Shown here piece after piece: positions 27,383 to 36,752 of a stretch of DNA of 64,000 nucleotides. The stretch's first letter is position 1. Each line of letters starts with the position of its first letter. The notes under the pieces are model-generated. The model did no database searches. It was not told the DNA's origin and saw nothing but the letters and a program-made list of their open reading frames with translations. This DNA comes from Bacillota bacterium (GTDB lineage: Bacteria; Bacillota; Syntrophomonadia; Syntrophomonadales; Syntrophomonadaceae): assembly GCA_029550685.1 (NCBI GenBank), contig JAKPGY010000076.1, positions 1 to 64,000 of the forward strand. The letters are read 5' to 3'. Both the position numbers and the translations under genes were made by a program.

Positions 27383-28027
27383 TTATAGCTTTTCCCCGCA
27401 CTCGGGGCAAAACTTGCTGCCCGGGGTGACTTTATTCCCACAGGCAGGACAATTTTCCCGGACCTTCAAAGGTGCACCGCATTCCGGGCAGAACTTGGCA
27501 TTAGATGCCAAGGGGGCTTCACAATTGGGACATGATGCTCTGATATTTTCCCGCCAGTATTCCTTACCCAGTTTTTTGTCTTCTTCGGCCATAGCCGCAT
27601 GAGCCCACACTTCCTCTACTGATCTACTAGCTTGGGCAGCTGCCATTTCCACACCCAGATCCGGCGCACAGGCTTTGCATAATCCCTTTTTGGTGTTCCA
27701 ACATCCCGACCGGCATACCCAGCTGGAACAGCGTGGGCACTGAACAAAATCAGGTTTCATTTCCTCAATAGCTGCTTCAAAAGCTTCGTCATGGGCTTTT
27801 TCCCAGGATACAGAACGAACCCGCTCGCTTACATCAGCCGCTCTGCTGAAAAGGCCTCCAAAAAGGCTGCCGGCGGCATCGAAAACCCCTGCTACTGTAC
27901 CCGTAACCGATGGTTTGAACCTGGTCCTGAATCCGCTGCCGCAGCGATCACAATAAAATTCGAATTGAAATCCCTTGTTGGTGCTGAGGTCACTGTAATT
28001 CCTTACAAATCTAATCTTGTCCGCCAC
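27383..28027 (-). CDS. Multiple zinc-ribbon protein
   Basis: A 214-aa protein with several Cys-pair metal sites. One is YCDRCGSGF near residue 25. A middle cluster reads CPRCSSWVCRSGCW then CKAC. Two C-terminal double zinc ribbons read CPNCEAPLASNAKFCPECG and CPACGNKVTPGSKFCPECG. The start is GTG 28027, because GTAGGAGGAGA lies just before it. A glycine-rich segment (about 40-60) may touch the membrane. The family has no settled role. It is a single gene with its own terminator. Confidence 0.8.
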   Translation of the reverse strand: MADKIRFVRNYSDLSTNKGFQFEFYCDRCGSGFRTRFKPSVTGTVAGVFDAAGSLFGGLFSRAADVSERVRSVSWEKAHDEAFEAAIEEMKPDFVQCPRCSSWVCRSGCWNTKKGLCKACAPDLGVEMAAAQASRSVEEVWAHAAMAEEDKKLGKEYWRENIRASCPNCEAPLASNAKFCPECGAPLKVRENCPACGNKVTPGSKFCPECGEKL

Positions 28028-28314
28028 ACCGTCTCCTCCTACAAAAAGCAATTCGGGTTTTAGTGTAGCAAATTTATGGTATTCCTACTATATACTTCTC
28101 AATTGAAAAAAGCCTATTGAGTAGACACAACCTCCAACCTATGAACATGAAATATTTATTTTGGTGATCGACTATATATGACAATATCTCTAAAGGAAGT
28201 TTTTCGAAAGTGTCAAAAGTTGTTTTATGTAACATTTTTTACAACCCGGCCTGATAACCTATGGATCTGTATTATTCCTGTCAAAGGCACTGATCATTCT
28301 AGTGAGGAGGACCT

Positions 28315-30699
28315 ATGGATTATCGATTGACCGACCTGATTGATACCGAATTACTGCAGAGATCGACTGAACGATTCTCCGACTTAACCGGCATCGCCAC
28401 CAGCATAATAGATCACGATGATGTTTTGATCGCCAGCGCCGGCTGGCAAACAATTTGCACCGACTTTCACCACCGCTGTCCAGCTACTAACCAGATCTGT
28501 CAAATGAACTATACCCGTCTTAAACAACTGGTAACTAAACTACCTTATGCAACCTGTGAATGCCTGAGTGGATTAACCCATTATGCTGCGGCTATCGAAA
28601 TAGATGGGGATCATTTAGGTACGGTTATTACTGGACCAATCTTTCTTAATAACCCGGACCGGCAGCGTTTTATACAGCAGGCACGCCAATTTGGGTTTGA
28701 TGAAGAAGCTTACCTGCAAGCCCTGACCAAAGTTACCGTCATATCCCCCCAGCAAATAGAGAAAAATATGCGGTTCGTCACCGACCAAACTCAGGTGCTG
28801 GCCAGAATTGGATTGGAACGCAAACAACGGCTGGAAGCCGAAAAGAAAGCTTCCACCAGCGAAACTCGTCTCAAAATGATTACGGAATCAAGCAATGACG
28901 GCTTTTGGATCTGGAACGAAGATAATTCTTTTATCATGAGCCCCCGTTGTGCAGAGATTTTAGAGTTCTATACGGAGAAATACGATACCTTGACCTGGTT
29001 GAGCAGGATTCATCCTGAGGATGTTGATCAGGTGATTAATCAAATAAAAGACCATCTGGCTGGCTATATTTCTCATATTTCTACTGAATACCGGGTACGT
29101 ACCCGGCGAGGCATGTGGAAGTGGATTCACTTTAAGGCGCGGATAACCCGATATAATGCCAACGGCTGCCCCAGTCAGGTGGCAGGTTCTATCAGCGATA
29201 TAAGTGAGAGAAAGCAGTTCGAAGCGGACCTGCTGGAGAGAGAAAGCTTGTATCGCTCCCTGGTAGAAACCTCTCCCAGTGCCATCGTCCTGACTGATCG
29301 TAAAGGTATTATCAAGTTTGTAAACTCCCAAGGAGCCATACTATCAGGTTGGAATGACCCTGCCAAGTTGGTTGGGCAGAGCGGTTTGGTTTTGCTGCAC
29401 ACAGATCAATGGGGCCAAATGGGCTTGGATTATCGCCAGATAATAGCATTGGGTTGCTGCAAACAGGATGAATATACCTGTGTGCGAAAGGATGGCTCTA
29501 CCTTCATAGCTGAGCTAAATATGGCCCCTATCTATAACGCCAATCAACGCCTGACCGGCTGCATCAGCATAGCCCAAGATATCACAGCCCGTAAAGCCAT
29601 GGAAAGTGAACTTTTGCAGCACCGCAATCACCTGCAAAAGCTAGTGGAGCAGAAAACCAAAGCCTTGCGCTTATCGGAAGAAAAATTTGCCAAAGCATTT
29701 ACAGCCAGTCCCATCGCTATGAGCATTACCACTTTAGAAGAAGGACGATATATAGAAGTCAATGATGCCTTTTGCAGTTTGATAGGTTATCAACGGGAAG
29801 AAATCATTGGCCAGGCATCACTGGTAATCTGGAATGATCCGGAAGAACGTCACAATTTTAAGCAGTTGATCCAGGAACACGGTTTAATAAAAGATCACGA
29901 ATTTAATTTCGTCACCAGGTCCGGGGAAGTTCGGGTAGGTCTAATATCTGGTCAATATATTCAAATTGGGGAAGATACCTGCATATTAAGCTCAATTAAT
30001 GATATAACCGAAAAACGCCGCATTGACCGGGAGATGGAAAGACTGGACCGCCTGAATCTGATCGGGGAGATGGCCGCCAGCATAGGCCATGAAATCCGCA
30101 ACCCTATGACAACTGTGAGGGGTTTGCTGCAGATACTGAGCAACAATCAATCATATGCCCAGGAGCGGGAATTATTTGAGCTAATGATTGAAGAGTTAGA
30201 CCGGGCTAATTCTATTATCACTGAATTTCTGTCCCTGGCTAAAAACAAGCACGTGGATTTGTTGCCCGGCAATCTATCAAAAATATTGGAAAGTGTTATT
30301 CCCCTGATCCAAGCCAATGCTTTGAGTCATGAGATACATGTAGATTACCAGCTCAATCCGGTCCCCGATATTCTTTTAGACGACAAAGAAATCCGCCAGT
30401 TGATTCTTAATCTCACCCAAAATGGCCTGGAGGCCATGCCGAAAGGCAAGAGCTTAACATTACGAACCTACCGGGATAACGGGCAGGTAGTCTTGATGGT
30501 TAAAGATGAAGGCTCAGGCATTGATGATGCTGTTTTGGATAAACTAGGATTACCTTTTGTAACTACTAAGGAGAAGGGTACCGGTTTAGGCTTATCAGTC
30601 TGCTATCGTATCGCTGCCCGTCATAATGCGGTCATTGATGTGGAAACCGGTCCCCATGGAACCACCTTTTTTGTACGTTTTCCGCTGGCGCTGCAATAA
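28315..30699 (+). CDS. Sensor histidine kinase with PocR and three PAS domains
   Basis: Cytoplasmic signalling kinase of 794 aa with no membrane helix. An N-terminal PocR-type sensory domain (about residues 1-165) has conserved cysteines (CPATNQIC, CECLSG). Three PAS/PAC domains follow (about 180-300, 305-425, 455-575). The HisKA box SIGHEIRNP puts the phosphorylated His at 592. The ATPase domain has N-box NLTQNGLEAM, G1 DEGSGID and G2 GTGLGLSV. PocR domains commonly sense small organic ligands. No response regulator gene is adjacent, so its partner is elsewhere. The start is ATG 28315 after GAGGAGG. Confidence 0.92.
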   Translation: MDYRLTDLIDTELLQRSTERFSDLTGIATSIIDHDDVLIASAGWQTICTDFHHRCPATNQICQMNYTRLKQLVTKLPYATCECLSGLTHYAAAIEIDGDHLGTVITGPIFLNNPDRQRFIQQARQFGFDEEAYLQALTKVTVISPQQIEKNMRFVTDQTQVLARIGLERKQRLEAEKKASTSETRLKMITESSNDGFWIWNEDNSFIMSPRCAEILEFYTEKYDTLTWLSRIHPEDVDQVINQIKDHLAGYISHISTEYRVRTRRGMWKWIHFKARITRYNANGCPSQVAGSISDISERKQFEADLLERESLYRSLVETSPSAIVLTDRKGIIKFVNSQGAILSGWNDPAKLVGQSGLVLLHTDQWGQMGLDYRQIIALGCCKQDEYTCVRKDGSTFIAELNMAPIYNANQRLTGCISIAQDITARKAMESELLQHRNHLQKLVEQKTKALRLSEEKFAKAFTASPIAMSITTLEEGRYIEVNDAFCSLIGYQREEIIGQASLVIWNDPEERHNFKQLIQEHGLIKDHEFNFVTRSGEVRVGLISGQYIQIGEDTCILSSINDITEKRRIDREMERLDRLNLIGEMAASIGHEIRNPMTTVRGLLQILSNNQSYAQERELFELMIEELDRANSIITEFLSLAKNKHVDLLPGNLSKILESVIPLIQANALSHEIHVDYQLNPVPDILLDDKEIRQLILNLTQNGLEAMPKGKSLTLRTYRDNGQVVLMVKDEGSGIDDAVLDKLGLPFVTTKEKGTGLGLSVCYRIAARHNAVIDVETGPHGTTFFVRFPLALQ

Positions 30700-30784
30700 A
30701 TCCATATGGGGGACACACCGAGTCCTTTCTAAAAGTAATACAGGAGTTCGGAACTATTTAATATGCACCTGTCATTTCAACCGG

Positions 30785-30816
30785 GGACCCTACATAGGGA
30801 GGTCCTATTATTTTTT
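30785..30816 (+). terminator. Terminator of the histidine kinase gene
   Basis: GGACC (30785-30789) and GGTCC (30801-30805), with an inner CCCTA/TAGGG, form a stem followed by TATTATTTTTT. Confidence 0.6.
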
Positions 30817-30840
30817 ATTTACCGAAAATTATCCGGCTAC

Positions 30841-30869
30841 TTGTACCGTTTAAGGTTTTCATATATAAT
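30841..30869 (+). promoter_or_regulatory. Sigma-A promoter of the HesB-like selenoprotein gene
   Basis: TTGTAC at 30841-30846 and TATAAT at 30864-30869 are separated by 17 bases. The start codon lies 50 bp after the -10. Confidence 0.75.
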
Positions 30870-30885
30870 ACCCCTAGGGGGTAAT
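30867..30885. promoter_or_regulatory. CsoR/CstR-like operator palindrome
   Basis: TACCCCTAGGGGGTA (30869-30883) starts at the end of the -10 box. Its core CCCCTAGGGG is a perfect palindrome. From memory, this GC-tract palindrome with TA-flanks is the operator shape of the CsoR/CstR/RcnR family, which sense copper, sulfane sulfur or nickel. No such regulator gene lies in the window. Confidence 0.55.
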
Positions 30886-30918
30886 AATCCCTTAATTGCA
30901 AATAAGAGGTGATATTAG

Positions 30919-31245
30919 ATGGAGCTAATTACTGCCACTGCCAGCGTGGTAGACGATATCAAGCAGGTACTTTCAGCTCAGGGAATCAATAAAAACAGTC
31001 TTCGCATTGCCATGAATATGGGCTGAGGGGGAGCCTCTTTTTATCTGGTTCTGGATGAACCAGGTGATTCTGACCAGGTACAGGTTATCGATGGAATTCA
31101 ATTTGTAATCCAGCAGCCACTTATAGATATGTTTGAAGGTTTTACCCTGGAATCCGTTAAACGTGATGAGCAAACCCTGTTTCGAGTTATTCCCAAAGTT
31201 GATCAGGACAGCGGAGGATGCTCTTCCTGTACATCCTGCGGATAA
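30919..31245 (+). CDS. HesB/IscA-like selenoprotein, UGA = Sec36
   Basis: A 108-codon gene interrupted only by an in-frame UGA at 31024-31026. Reading through gives RIAMNMG-Sec-GGASFYLVLDE, then DGIQFVI, and ends in GGCSSCTSCG. This is the A-type iron-sulfur carrier fold (HesB/IscA). Selenocysteine aligns with the first conserved cluster-binding Cys (normally GCGG or GGGCSG), and a Cys-rich tail replaces the usual CGC. HesB-like selenoproteins are known in anaerobes. The start is ATG 30919 after AAGAGGTG, with a clear promoter upstream and a terminator right after. A SECIS-like hairpin follows the UGA. It probably acts in iron-sulfur or sulfur/selenium handling, which is inferred. Confidence 0.88.
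31027..31070 (+). promoter_or_regulatory. Bacterial SECIS-like hairpin of the HesB-like selenoprotein
   Basis: CTGGTTC (31045-31051) pairs perfectly with GAACCAG (31057-31063) around a TGGAT loop. The loop guanines lie about 27 bases after the UGA, within the accepted range. Confidence 0.75.
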
Positions 31246-31250
31246 AATTA

Positions 31251-31280
31251 AGCGAGCCTTCGGGCTCGCTTCTTATTTTT
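31251..31280 (+). terminator. Terminator of the selenoprotein gene (bidirectional)
   Basis: AGCGAGCC-TTCG-GGCTCGCT is a perfect 8-bp stem with a stable UUCG loop, followed by TCTTATTTTT. It lies between convergent genes. Confidence 0.9.
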
Positions 31281-31300
31281 GCAGAATTGTCCAGAGAAGA

Positions 31301-31858
31301 TTAGATAATGTCCAGCACGAATTTCTCCGGAAAACGAGGCGTAATATGCCGGTAGTACTCTATAACCTGCTGCATATCCCGCTGGTAATCCCCGCTGGGA
31401 TAAAAAGCCAATCCCACATGAGCAATTTTCTTCTTGTAATCCAGTGAACTCAATACAATCGGTACTTTGGCCTGCAAAGCCGCTTGATAAAAACCGGTCT
31501 TCCATTTCCCTTTCAGTTTGCGGCTTCCTTCCGGGGAGAGTAAGATCACCAGTCTCTCAGAACGGTTTAATAGCTCTACCATATGACTGACCAGGTTTTC
31601 TGATTTATCACGCCGCACGCTAATACCTCCGGTGGCCTTGAAAAATAATCCCAGCGGGAATATCATTAACTCCTTTTTAATCAAATACTTGACTGGTCTA
31701 TTCATCATATACAAAGCGGCGCGGGAGTAGCCAAAATCAAAATTACTAGTGTGAGGTGCACCCACCATAATACACTTTTTTATCCCGGAATCCAGTTCCC
31801 CCTCCAGCTTCCAGCCACTGAGCTTATAATAAAGTTTTGACAAAGTTCTCATTATCAT
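31301..31858 (-). CDS. 1-acylglycerol-3-phosphate acyltransferase family protein (PlsC-like)
   Basis: Phospholipid acyltransferase family member of 185 aa. The catalytic HX4D motif is His36-Asp41 in APHTSNFDF. The glycerophosphate-binding motif is represented by SPEGSRK. The N-terminal hydrophobic anchor is weak, so it may be a peripheral membrane protein. Short members of this size are common in anaerobes and their exact acceptor is uncertain. ATG 31858 lies behind AAGGAG. It is a single gene, convergent with the selenoprotein gene. Confidence 0.85.
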   Translation of the reverse strand: MIMRTLSKLYYKLSGWKLEGELDSGIKKCIMVGAPHTSNFDFGYSRAALYMMNRPVKYLIKKELMIFPLGLFFKATGGISVRRDKSENLVSHMVELLNRSERLVILLSPEGSRKLKGKWKTGFYQAALQAKVPIVLSSLDYKKKIAHVGLAFYPSGDYQRDMQQVIEYYRHITPRFPEKFVLDII

Positions 31859-32153
31859 TATCTGTTTCTCCTTATATAAATGAATTCGTCAGATAGCGGC
31901 AATATCTTCAAAGCGTACCCCTTATTTTCCTCTATTTCAATAGATAATGCCACGTTAATTTCTGTCACCTCCTGAAAATACCGTCTCCAAAGCAGGTACA
32001 ACACCGAAAACCTGCCTCAGGGTGATAGAGTCATAATACCTTTGAAAACAGCCCAATTTTATGAATATTCAGCGCATCATTTCTGAAGCACGCAAAAGAT
32101 GGCTTAACCGCCTATGCTTGCTCTCGTTTTCACAATCACAATTCCAAACGGTT

Positions 32154-32171
32154 TGCTTCATTTTTGAAGCA
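32154..32171. promoter_or_regulatory. Candidate enhancer (UAS) palindrome of the beta-oxidation promoter
   Basis: TGCTTCA-TTTT-TGAAGCA is a perfect 7+4+7 palindrome that ends 140 bp before the -24 element at 32311. A half-site TGAAGCA lies at 32084-32090. The position fits a binding site for a sigma-54 activator. The rest of 31859-32310 holds no convincing gene. Confidence 0.45.
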
Positions 32172-32310
32172 GCAGCTGTCTTGCAGGTATTTCTTCCCTG
32201 TTACCCTGACTTATTGTTAAGTAAACAACTGCTGATTGGACCGCCGAAGTTACCGCCATTGCCTGTCTTGTATGGTTAATTGCCAATTTCAATTTCCTGG
32301 TTTAGAAGAT

Positions 32311-32325
32311 TGGCACACTCCTTGC
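32311..32325 (+). promoter_or_regulatory. Sigma-54 promoter of the beta-oxidation operon
   Basis: TGGCACACTCCTTGC matches the TGGCAC-N5-TTGC consensus, with GG and GC separated by exactly 10 bases and followed by TTT. The predicted start at about 32337 leaves a leader of about 180 bases before the crotonase gene. Confidence 0.8.
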
Positions 32326-32516
32326 TTTAAATGGTGGCAAGTCCTTTTTCTGGTGGAGCGGAGCCAGCCTATCCTATTATACCATAGCGCAGCAGCAAAA
32401 CCTTAGCAGGGGACCTTAGCCTCCTACACATCTTCCCCGCCGCTCCTCTGATTCTGCGAGACCTTGGCATAGGTCTTTCAACATACCTATTTTGGCGAAG
32501 AAAGGTGGTGGAAAGA

Positions 32517-33299
32517 GTGTCATACCAGAACATTGTCTTGGAAAAGCAGGAGCGTATTGCTATCCTGACCGTCAACCGCCCTCAGGTATTGAACGCTTTG
32601 AACCAGGCCACTCTGCTGGAAATCCGCCAGGCGGTCCTGGAAGCAGCCAACGATGACCAAGTTGATGTCCTCATAATTACAGGTAGTGGTGATAGAGCTT
32701 TTGTGGCCGGAGCTGATATTGCTTATATGCAGGATTTTGAGGCGGTTGAAGGGCGCAGCTTTGGTTTGCTGGGTCAGGAGGTTTTCCGCCTCATCGAAAA
32801 AATGGAGAAGCCCACCATAGCCGCAGTGAATGGCTTTGCTCTCGGCGGAGGCTGCGAGTTGGCCATGTGCTGTGATTTCCGCATTGCTTCCACCAAAGCT
32901 AAATTTGGCCAACCCGAAGTAACCCTGGGCATTACTCCCGGGTTCGGGGGTACACAGAGATTGGCCCGTTTAGTAGGGCCAGGGATGGCCAAGCAACTTA
33001 TCTTCACCGGAGAAACCATTGACGCATCTGAAGCATTACGTATCGGCCTGGTTAACCGGGTGGTTGAACCCCAGCAGCTGATGGACGTGACTCGTGCCAT
33101 AGCCAGGCAAATCTCCGGCAACGCTCAACTGGCAGTACGCTTCTGCAAGACCGCTATAAACGAAGGACTGCAAACGGATATTGACCGGGGTATGACCATT
33201 GAAGCGGATCTATTTGGCATGTGCTTTGCGACTTTTGATCAGAAGGAAGGCATGCAGGCCTTTCTAGACAAGCGCCGCCCTCAATTTATTGCCCAATAA
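32517..33299 (+). CDS. crt: Enoyl-CoA hydratase (crotonase)
   Basis: Hydrates crotonyl-CoA to 3-hydroxybutyryl-CoA in beta-oxidation, 260 aa. The oxyanion-hole and first catalytic Glu are in NGFALGGGCELAM and the second Glu is in FGQPEVTLG, so both catalytic glutamates are present. GTG 32517 is preferred because it gives the family's usual 260 residues and N-terminus. GTG codons at 32505 and 32508 sit inside the AAAGGTGG ribosome site. It is the first gene of the operon crt-hbd-acd-thl, behind a sigma-54 promoter. Confidence 0.95.
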   Translation: MSYQNIVLEKQERIAILTVNRPQVLNALNQATLLEIRQAVLEAANDDQVDVLIITGSGDRAFVAGADIAYMQDFEAVEGRSFGLLGQEVFRLIEKMEKPTIAAVNGFALGGGCELAMCCDFRIASTKAKFGQPEVTLGITPGFGGTQRLARLVGPGMAKQLIFTGETIDASEALRIGLVNRVVEPQQLMDVTRAIARQISGNAQLAVRFCKTAINEGLQTDIDRGMTIEADLFGMCFATFDQKEGMQAFLDKRRPQFIAQ

Positions 33300-33332
33300 G
33301 ACGGTAAACAGAATCGAAGGGAGGATGGGTAT

Positions 33333-34190
33333 ATGGAAATTAAGAAAATCGGAGTACTGGGAGCAGGAACCATGGGAGCAGGAATTGCTCAGGTCTGTGC
33401 TCAATCCGGGTATCAAGTAATTCTCGTAGACATCGAGCAGGCCATCATTGACAAAGCCCTGAAAACCATTAACAAAGCCTGGGGCAAAGCAGTAGAGAAA
33501 GGCAAGTTAACAGAAGATGCGGTCCAGAAAATGCAGTCCCTTATCACTACCGGCACAGACCCCAAAGATTTTGCCGATTGTAACATCGTTATCGAAGCCA
33601 TTGTAGAAAACATGGAGATAAAAAAGAAAGTCTTTGCCCAGTTAGGCGAAATATGCCGTCCGGAAGCCATTCTGGCTACTAATACTTCAGCTCTCAGTAT
33701 TACCGAGATTGCTGTTGCCAGCAAGCGCGCCGCCCAAGTAGTAGGTATGCACTTCTTCAATCCCGTTCCCGTAATGAAATTGGTGGAAATCATCCCCGGG
33801 GTGGAAACATCGCAAGAAACCGTGGATATCGTTACTGATCTCAGCATCAAGATCGGCAAAGAACCTGTTCCTGCCCAGGAAACTCCCGGTTTCATCGTTA
33901 ACCGTCTCCTACTTCCTTACATAAACGAAGCTGCTCATTTGCTCCAGGAGGGAGTTCCTGCCGAGCAAATCGACAAGGCTATGATGCTGGGTGCCAACAT
34001 GCCCATGGGACCCTTGGCCTTGGCCGATCTGGTAGGTCTGGATGTCTGCCTGAACATCTGTGAATATTTCTGGAAAGAATTCGGTGATTCCAAGTATCGT
34101 CCGGCTCTTATTCTCAGGAACAAGGTGCGCGCAGGTCATTTAGGCCGCAAGACCGGCAAAGGGATTTACGATTACACCAAAAGTCTATAA
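33333..34190 (+). CDS. hbd: 3-hydroxybutyryl-CoA dehydrogenase
   Basis: NAD-dependent oxidation of 3-hydroxybutyryl-CoA to acetoacetyl-CoA, 285 aa. The Rossmann motif [10 protein letters not shown] is at about residues 9-18. [14 protein letters not shown] contains the catalytic His region, and [15 protein letters not shown] starts the C-terminal dimerisation domain. The length is normal for bacterial Hbd. ATG 33333 follows GGGAGG, 33 bp behind crotonase. It is the second gene of the beta-oxidation operon. Confidence 0.96.
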   Translation: MEIKKIGVLGAGTMGAGIAQVCAQSGYQVILVDIEQAIIDKALKTINKAWGKAVEKGKLTEDAVQKMQSLITTGTDPKDFADCNIVIEAIVENMEIKKKVFAQLGEICRPEAILATNTSALSITEIAVASKRAAQVVGMHFFNPVPVMKLVEIIPGVETSQETVDIVTDLSIKIGKEPVPAQETPGFIVNRLLLPYINEAAHLLQEGVPAEQIDKAMMLGANMPMGPLALADLVGLDVCLNICEYFWKEFGDSKYRPALILRNKVRAGHLGRKTGKGIYDYTKSL

Positions 34191-34233
34191 AACCGCTGAT
34201 GTACAGGACCTAAAACAAAGGGAGGCAGCTATT

Positions 34234-35379
34234 ATGAATTTTAAGCTCAGTGAAGATCATCTCATGATTCAAAAAACCATCCGTGACTTTGCCCTCAATG
34301 AAGTGGCCCCCAGCGCAGCCGAGCGCGACGAAGAAGAACGTTTTGACATAGAAATCTTTCATAAGATGGGTGAGTTAGGACTGACCGGTCTGCCTTGGGA
34401 AGAAAAATACGGCGGCGCAGGTTTCGATTTTCTGGCTTATGCCATCGCTGTTGAAGAACTTTCCAAGGTATGTGCTTCCACCGGCGTTACCCTGTCGGCC
34501 CACGTATCCTTGTGTTCCTGGCCGATATGGAAGTTCGGCACCGAGGAACAGAAGTTAAAATACCTGGTTCCTCTGGCTGAAGGAACCAAGCTGGGCGCTT
34601 TCGGGATAACCGAACCTTCCGCTGGTTCTGATGCCGGCGGCACCAAAACCACCGCGGTTTTGGACGGAGATGCTTATGTACTGAACGGAACCAAGGTGTT
34701 TATTACCAACGGTTATTATGCTGATACCTATGTTATTATTGCCCGCACGGGTCCCAAGGAGCTGGGTCACAAGAGCATAAGTGCCTTCATCGTTGAAAAG
34801 GGGACCCCGGGCTTTAGTTTTGGCAAGAAGGAAAAGAAACTGGGGATTCGCTCCTCGGCCACTTATGAACTGATTTTTGACAACTGCCGCGTACCTAAAG
34901 AAAACCTGCTGGGCAAAGAAGGTGAAGGCTTTAAAATCGGCATGATGATTTTGGACGGCGGCCGTAACGGTATTGCTGCCCAGGCTCTGGGAATTGCCGA
35001 AGGCGCCTACGAGTATGCCCTGGATTATGCCAAGCAGAGAATTCAGTTTGGAAAACCCATCGCGGATCAGCAGGCCATCCGCTTCAAATTAGCCGATATG
35101 GCCACCAGGATCGAAGCCGCTAAACTGCTCACCTACAAAGCCGCCTGGCTGGAGGGTCAGCATGAGCCGTACGGTCTGGCTAGTTCCATGGCCAAGGTAT
35201 TCGCCGGCGATACCGCCATGTATGTAACCACCGAGGCGGTTCAGATCCTGGGCGGCTATGGTTACTGCCGTGATTACCCGGTGGAGCGGATGATGAGAGA
35301 TGCCAAGATCACCCAGATTTATGAAGGCACCAATGAAATCCAGCGGGTGGTTATCTCCAACCTGTTGTTAAAAGGATAA
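34234..35379 (+). CDS. Short-chain (butyryl-CoA type) acyl-CoA dehydrogenase
   Basis: FAD enzyme that oxidises butyryl-CoA to crotonyl-CoA, 381 aa. The flavin and substrate motifs [13 protein letters not shown] and [20 protein letters not shown] are intact. The catalytic base is Glu364 in [10 protein letters not shown], as in short-chain and medium-chain dehydrogenases. In syntrophs this step is energetically uphill and is linked to electron-transfer flavoprotein; no etfAB genes are in the window. ATG 34234 lies behind AAAGGGAGG, between hbd and thiolase. Confidence 0.95.
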   Translation: MNFKLSEDHLMIQKTIRDFALNEVAPSAAERDEEERFDIEIFHKMGELGLTGLPWEEKYGGAGFDFLAYAIAVEELSKVCASTGVTLSAHVSLCSWPIWKFGTEEQKLKYLVPLAEGTKLGAFGITEPSAGSDAGGTKTTAVLDGDAYVLNGTKVFITNGYYADTYVIIARTGPKELGHKSISAFIVEKGTPGFSFGKKEKKLGIRSSATYELIFDNCRVPKENLLGKEGEGFKIGMMILDGGRNGIAAQALGIAEGAYEYALDYAKQRIQFGKPIADQQAIRFKLADMATRIEAAKLLTYKAAWLEGQHEPYGLASSMAKVFAGDTAMYVTTEAVQILGGYGYCRDYPVERMMRDAKITQIYEGTNEIQRVVISNLLLKG

Positions 35380-35397
35380 GGCAAAGGAGGTTTGCTC

Positions 35398-36576
35398 ATG
35401 AGAGAAGCCGTTATTGTCAGCGCCTGCCGTACCCCGGTAGGAAGTTTCGGGGGCAGCCTGAAAGATGTGTCAGCCCGGGAATTAGGAGCCATAACCATAG
35501 CTGAAGCGGTTAAAAGAGCCGGTCTTAAACCGGATATAATCGACGAAGTCATCTTTGGCTGCGTTCTCCAGGCTGGTCTGGGGCAGAACATAGCCCGCCA
35601 ATGCGCTCTGGATGCCGGCTTACCCGTTGAAGTACCAGCCTTCACCGTAAACAAGGTCTGCGGTTCGGGTTTGAAGACAGTAGAGTTGGCTGCTCAGGCT
35701 ATTAGAGCCGGAGACGCTGACATCATCGTGGCCGGTGGAACAGAGAACATGTCAGCCACGTATTTCGGCCTGGCCAAAGCCCGCTTTGGCTACCGGATGA
35801 ACGATGGCAAGTTGGAGGACCTAATGATAAAAGACGGCCTGTGGTGCGCTTTTAACGACTACCATATGGGCATAACCGCTGAAAACATCAATGAAAAATG
35901 GGGAAATACCCGTGAAGAGCAGGATGCCTTTGCCCTGCGCAGCCAGCAGCGGGCCGCGTCAGCCCAGGCAGCAGGCCTGTTCGAGGAGGAGATCGTCCCG
36001 GTAACCATCAAGACCAAAAAGGATACCATAACCTTTGCCACAGACGAATTCATCAGACCCAATACCACTGCTGAGGGCCTGGCCAAGCTCAAGGGAGCCT
36101 TTAAGAAAGATGGGTCGGTTACCGCCGGCAATGCCTCCGGAATCAATGATGCGGCTGCTGCCGTAGTGGTCATGTCAGCGGATAAGGCCAAAGAATTGGG
36201 GATTAAGCCCCTGGCGAAAATAGTCAGTTATGCTTCCGCTGGTGTAGACCCGTCCATAATGGGTATAGGCCCCTGGCCTGCCTCTCTCAAGGCTCTTGAT
36301 AAAGCCGGCTGGACCATAGACAACCTGGATCTGATTGAAGCCAATGAAGCCTTTGCTGCCCAATCGGTGGCGGTTGCCAAGGAACTGAAATTTAACATGG
36401 ATATTGTAAATGTTAATGGGGGCGCCATTGCCATCGGCCATCCCATTGGAGCTTCCGGATGCCGCATACTGGTAAGCCTGCTGTACGAAATGAAAAGACG
36501 AGACGCCAGGCGGGGACTGGCAACCTTGTGCATCGGCGGCGGTATGGGGACGGCCCTGCTGGTAGAGCGTGAATAA
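35398..36576 (+). CDS. Acetyl-CoA acetyltransferase (thiolase)
   Basis: Cleaves acetoacetyl-CoA with CoA to two acetyl-CoA, 392 aa. The nucleophile is Cys88 in [18 protein letters not shown] holds the catalytic His, and CIGGGMG near the end holds the second Cys. The start is ATG 35398 behind AAAGGAGG. It is the last gene of the core operon. A strong hairpin between it and the CoA-transferase gene may terminate or dampen transcription. Confidence 0.96.
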   Translation: MREAVIVSACRTPVGSFGGSLKDVSARELGAITIAEAVKRAGLKPDIIDEVIFGCVLQAGLGQNIARQCALDAGLPVEVPAFTVNKVCGSGLKTVELAAQAIRAGDADIIVAGGTENMSATYFGLAKARFGYRMNDGKLEDLMIKDGLWCAFNDYHMGITAENINEKWGNTREEQDAFALRSQQRAASAQAAGLFEEEIVPVTIKTKKDTITFATDEFIRPNTTAEGLAKLKGAFKKDGSVTAGNASGINDAAAAVVVMSADKAKELGIKPLAKIVSYASAGVDPSIMGIGPWPASLKALDKAGWTIDNLDLIEANEAFAAQSVAVAKELKFNMDIVNVNGGAIAIGHPIGASGCRILVSLLYEMKRRDARRGLATLCIGGGMGTALLVERE

Positions 36577-36675
36577 AAAAGTACATCTGTATTAGACTAT
36601 TAACAGTTTGCCTAGGGGCTCGGTAGCATTCAGGAACTGGGACCCCAAAGGGTATTAACCGGTATCCCCACGGAT

Positions 36676-36716
36676 GAAGGATCTGCCGGATTGCCCTTCA
36701 TTCCGGCGGATCCTTC
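36676..36716 (+). terminator. Strong hairpin between thiolase and CoA-transferase genes
   Basis: A 15-bp stem, GAAGGATCTGCCGGA at 36676-36690 with TCCGGCGGATCCTTC at 36702-36716, has one G-U pair. It is followed by TCCCCCCCCC rather than a T-tract. It may be an mRNA-stabilising or partial termination site that lowers expression of the last gene. Confidence 0.5.
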
Positions 36717-36752
36717 TCCCCCCCCCCAATAATTTTGGAAGGAGGACAGAAT

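Noticed and set aside
32061-32279. 72-codon ORF upstream of the beta-oxidation operon
   Set aside because: No ribosome site or recognisable domain, and it overlaps the candidate enhancer palindrome.
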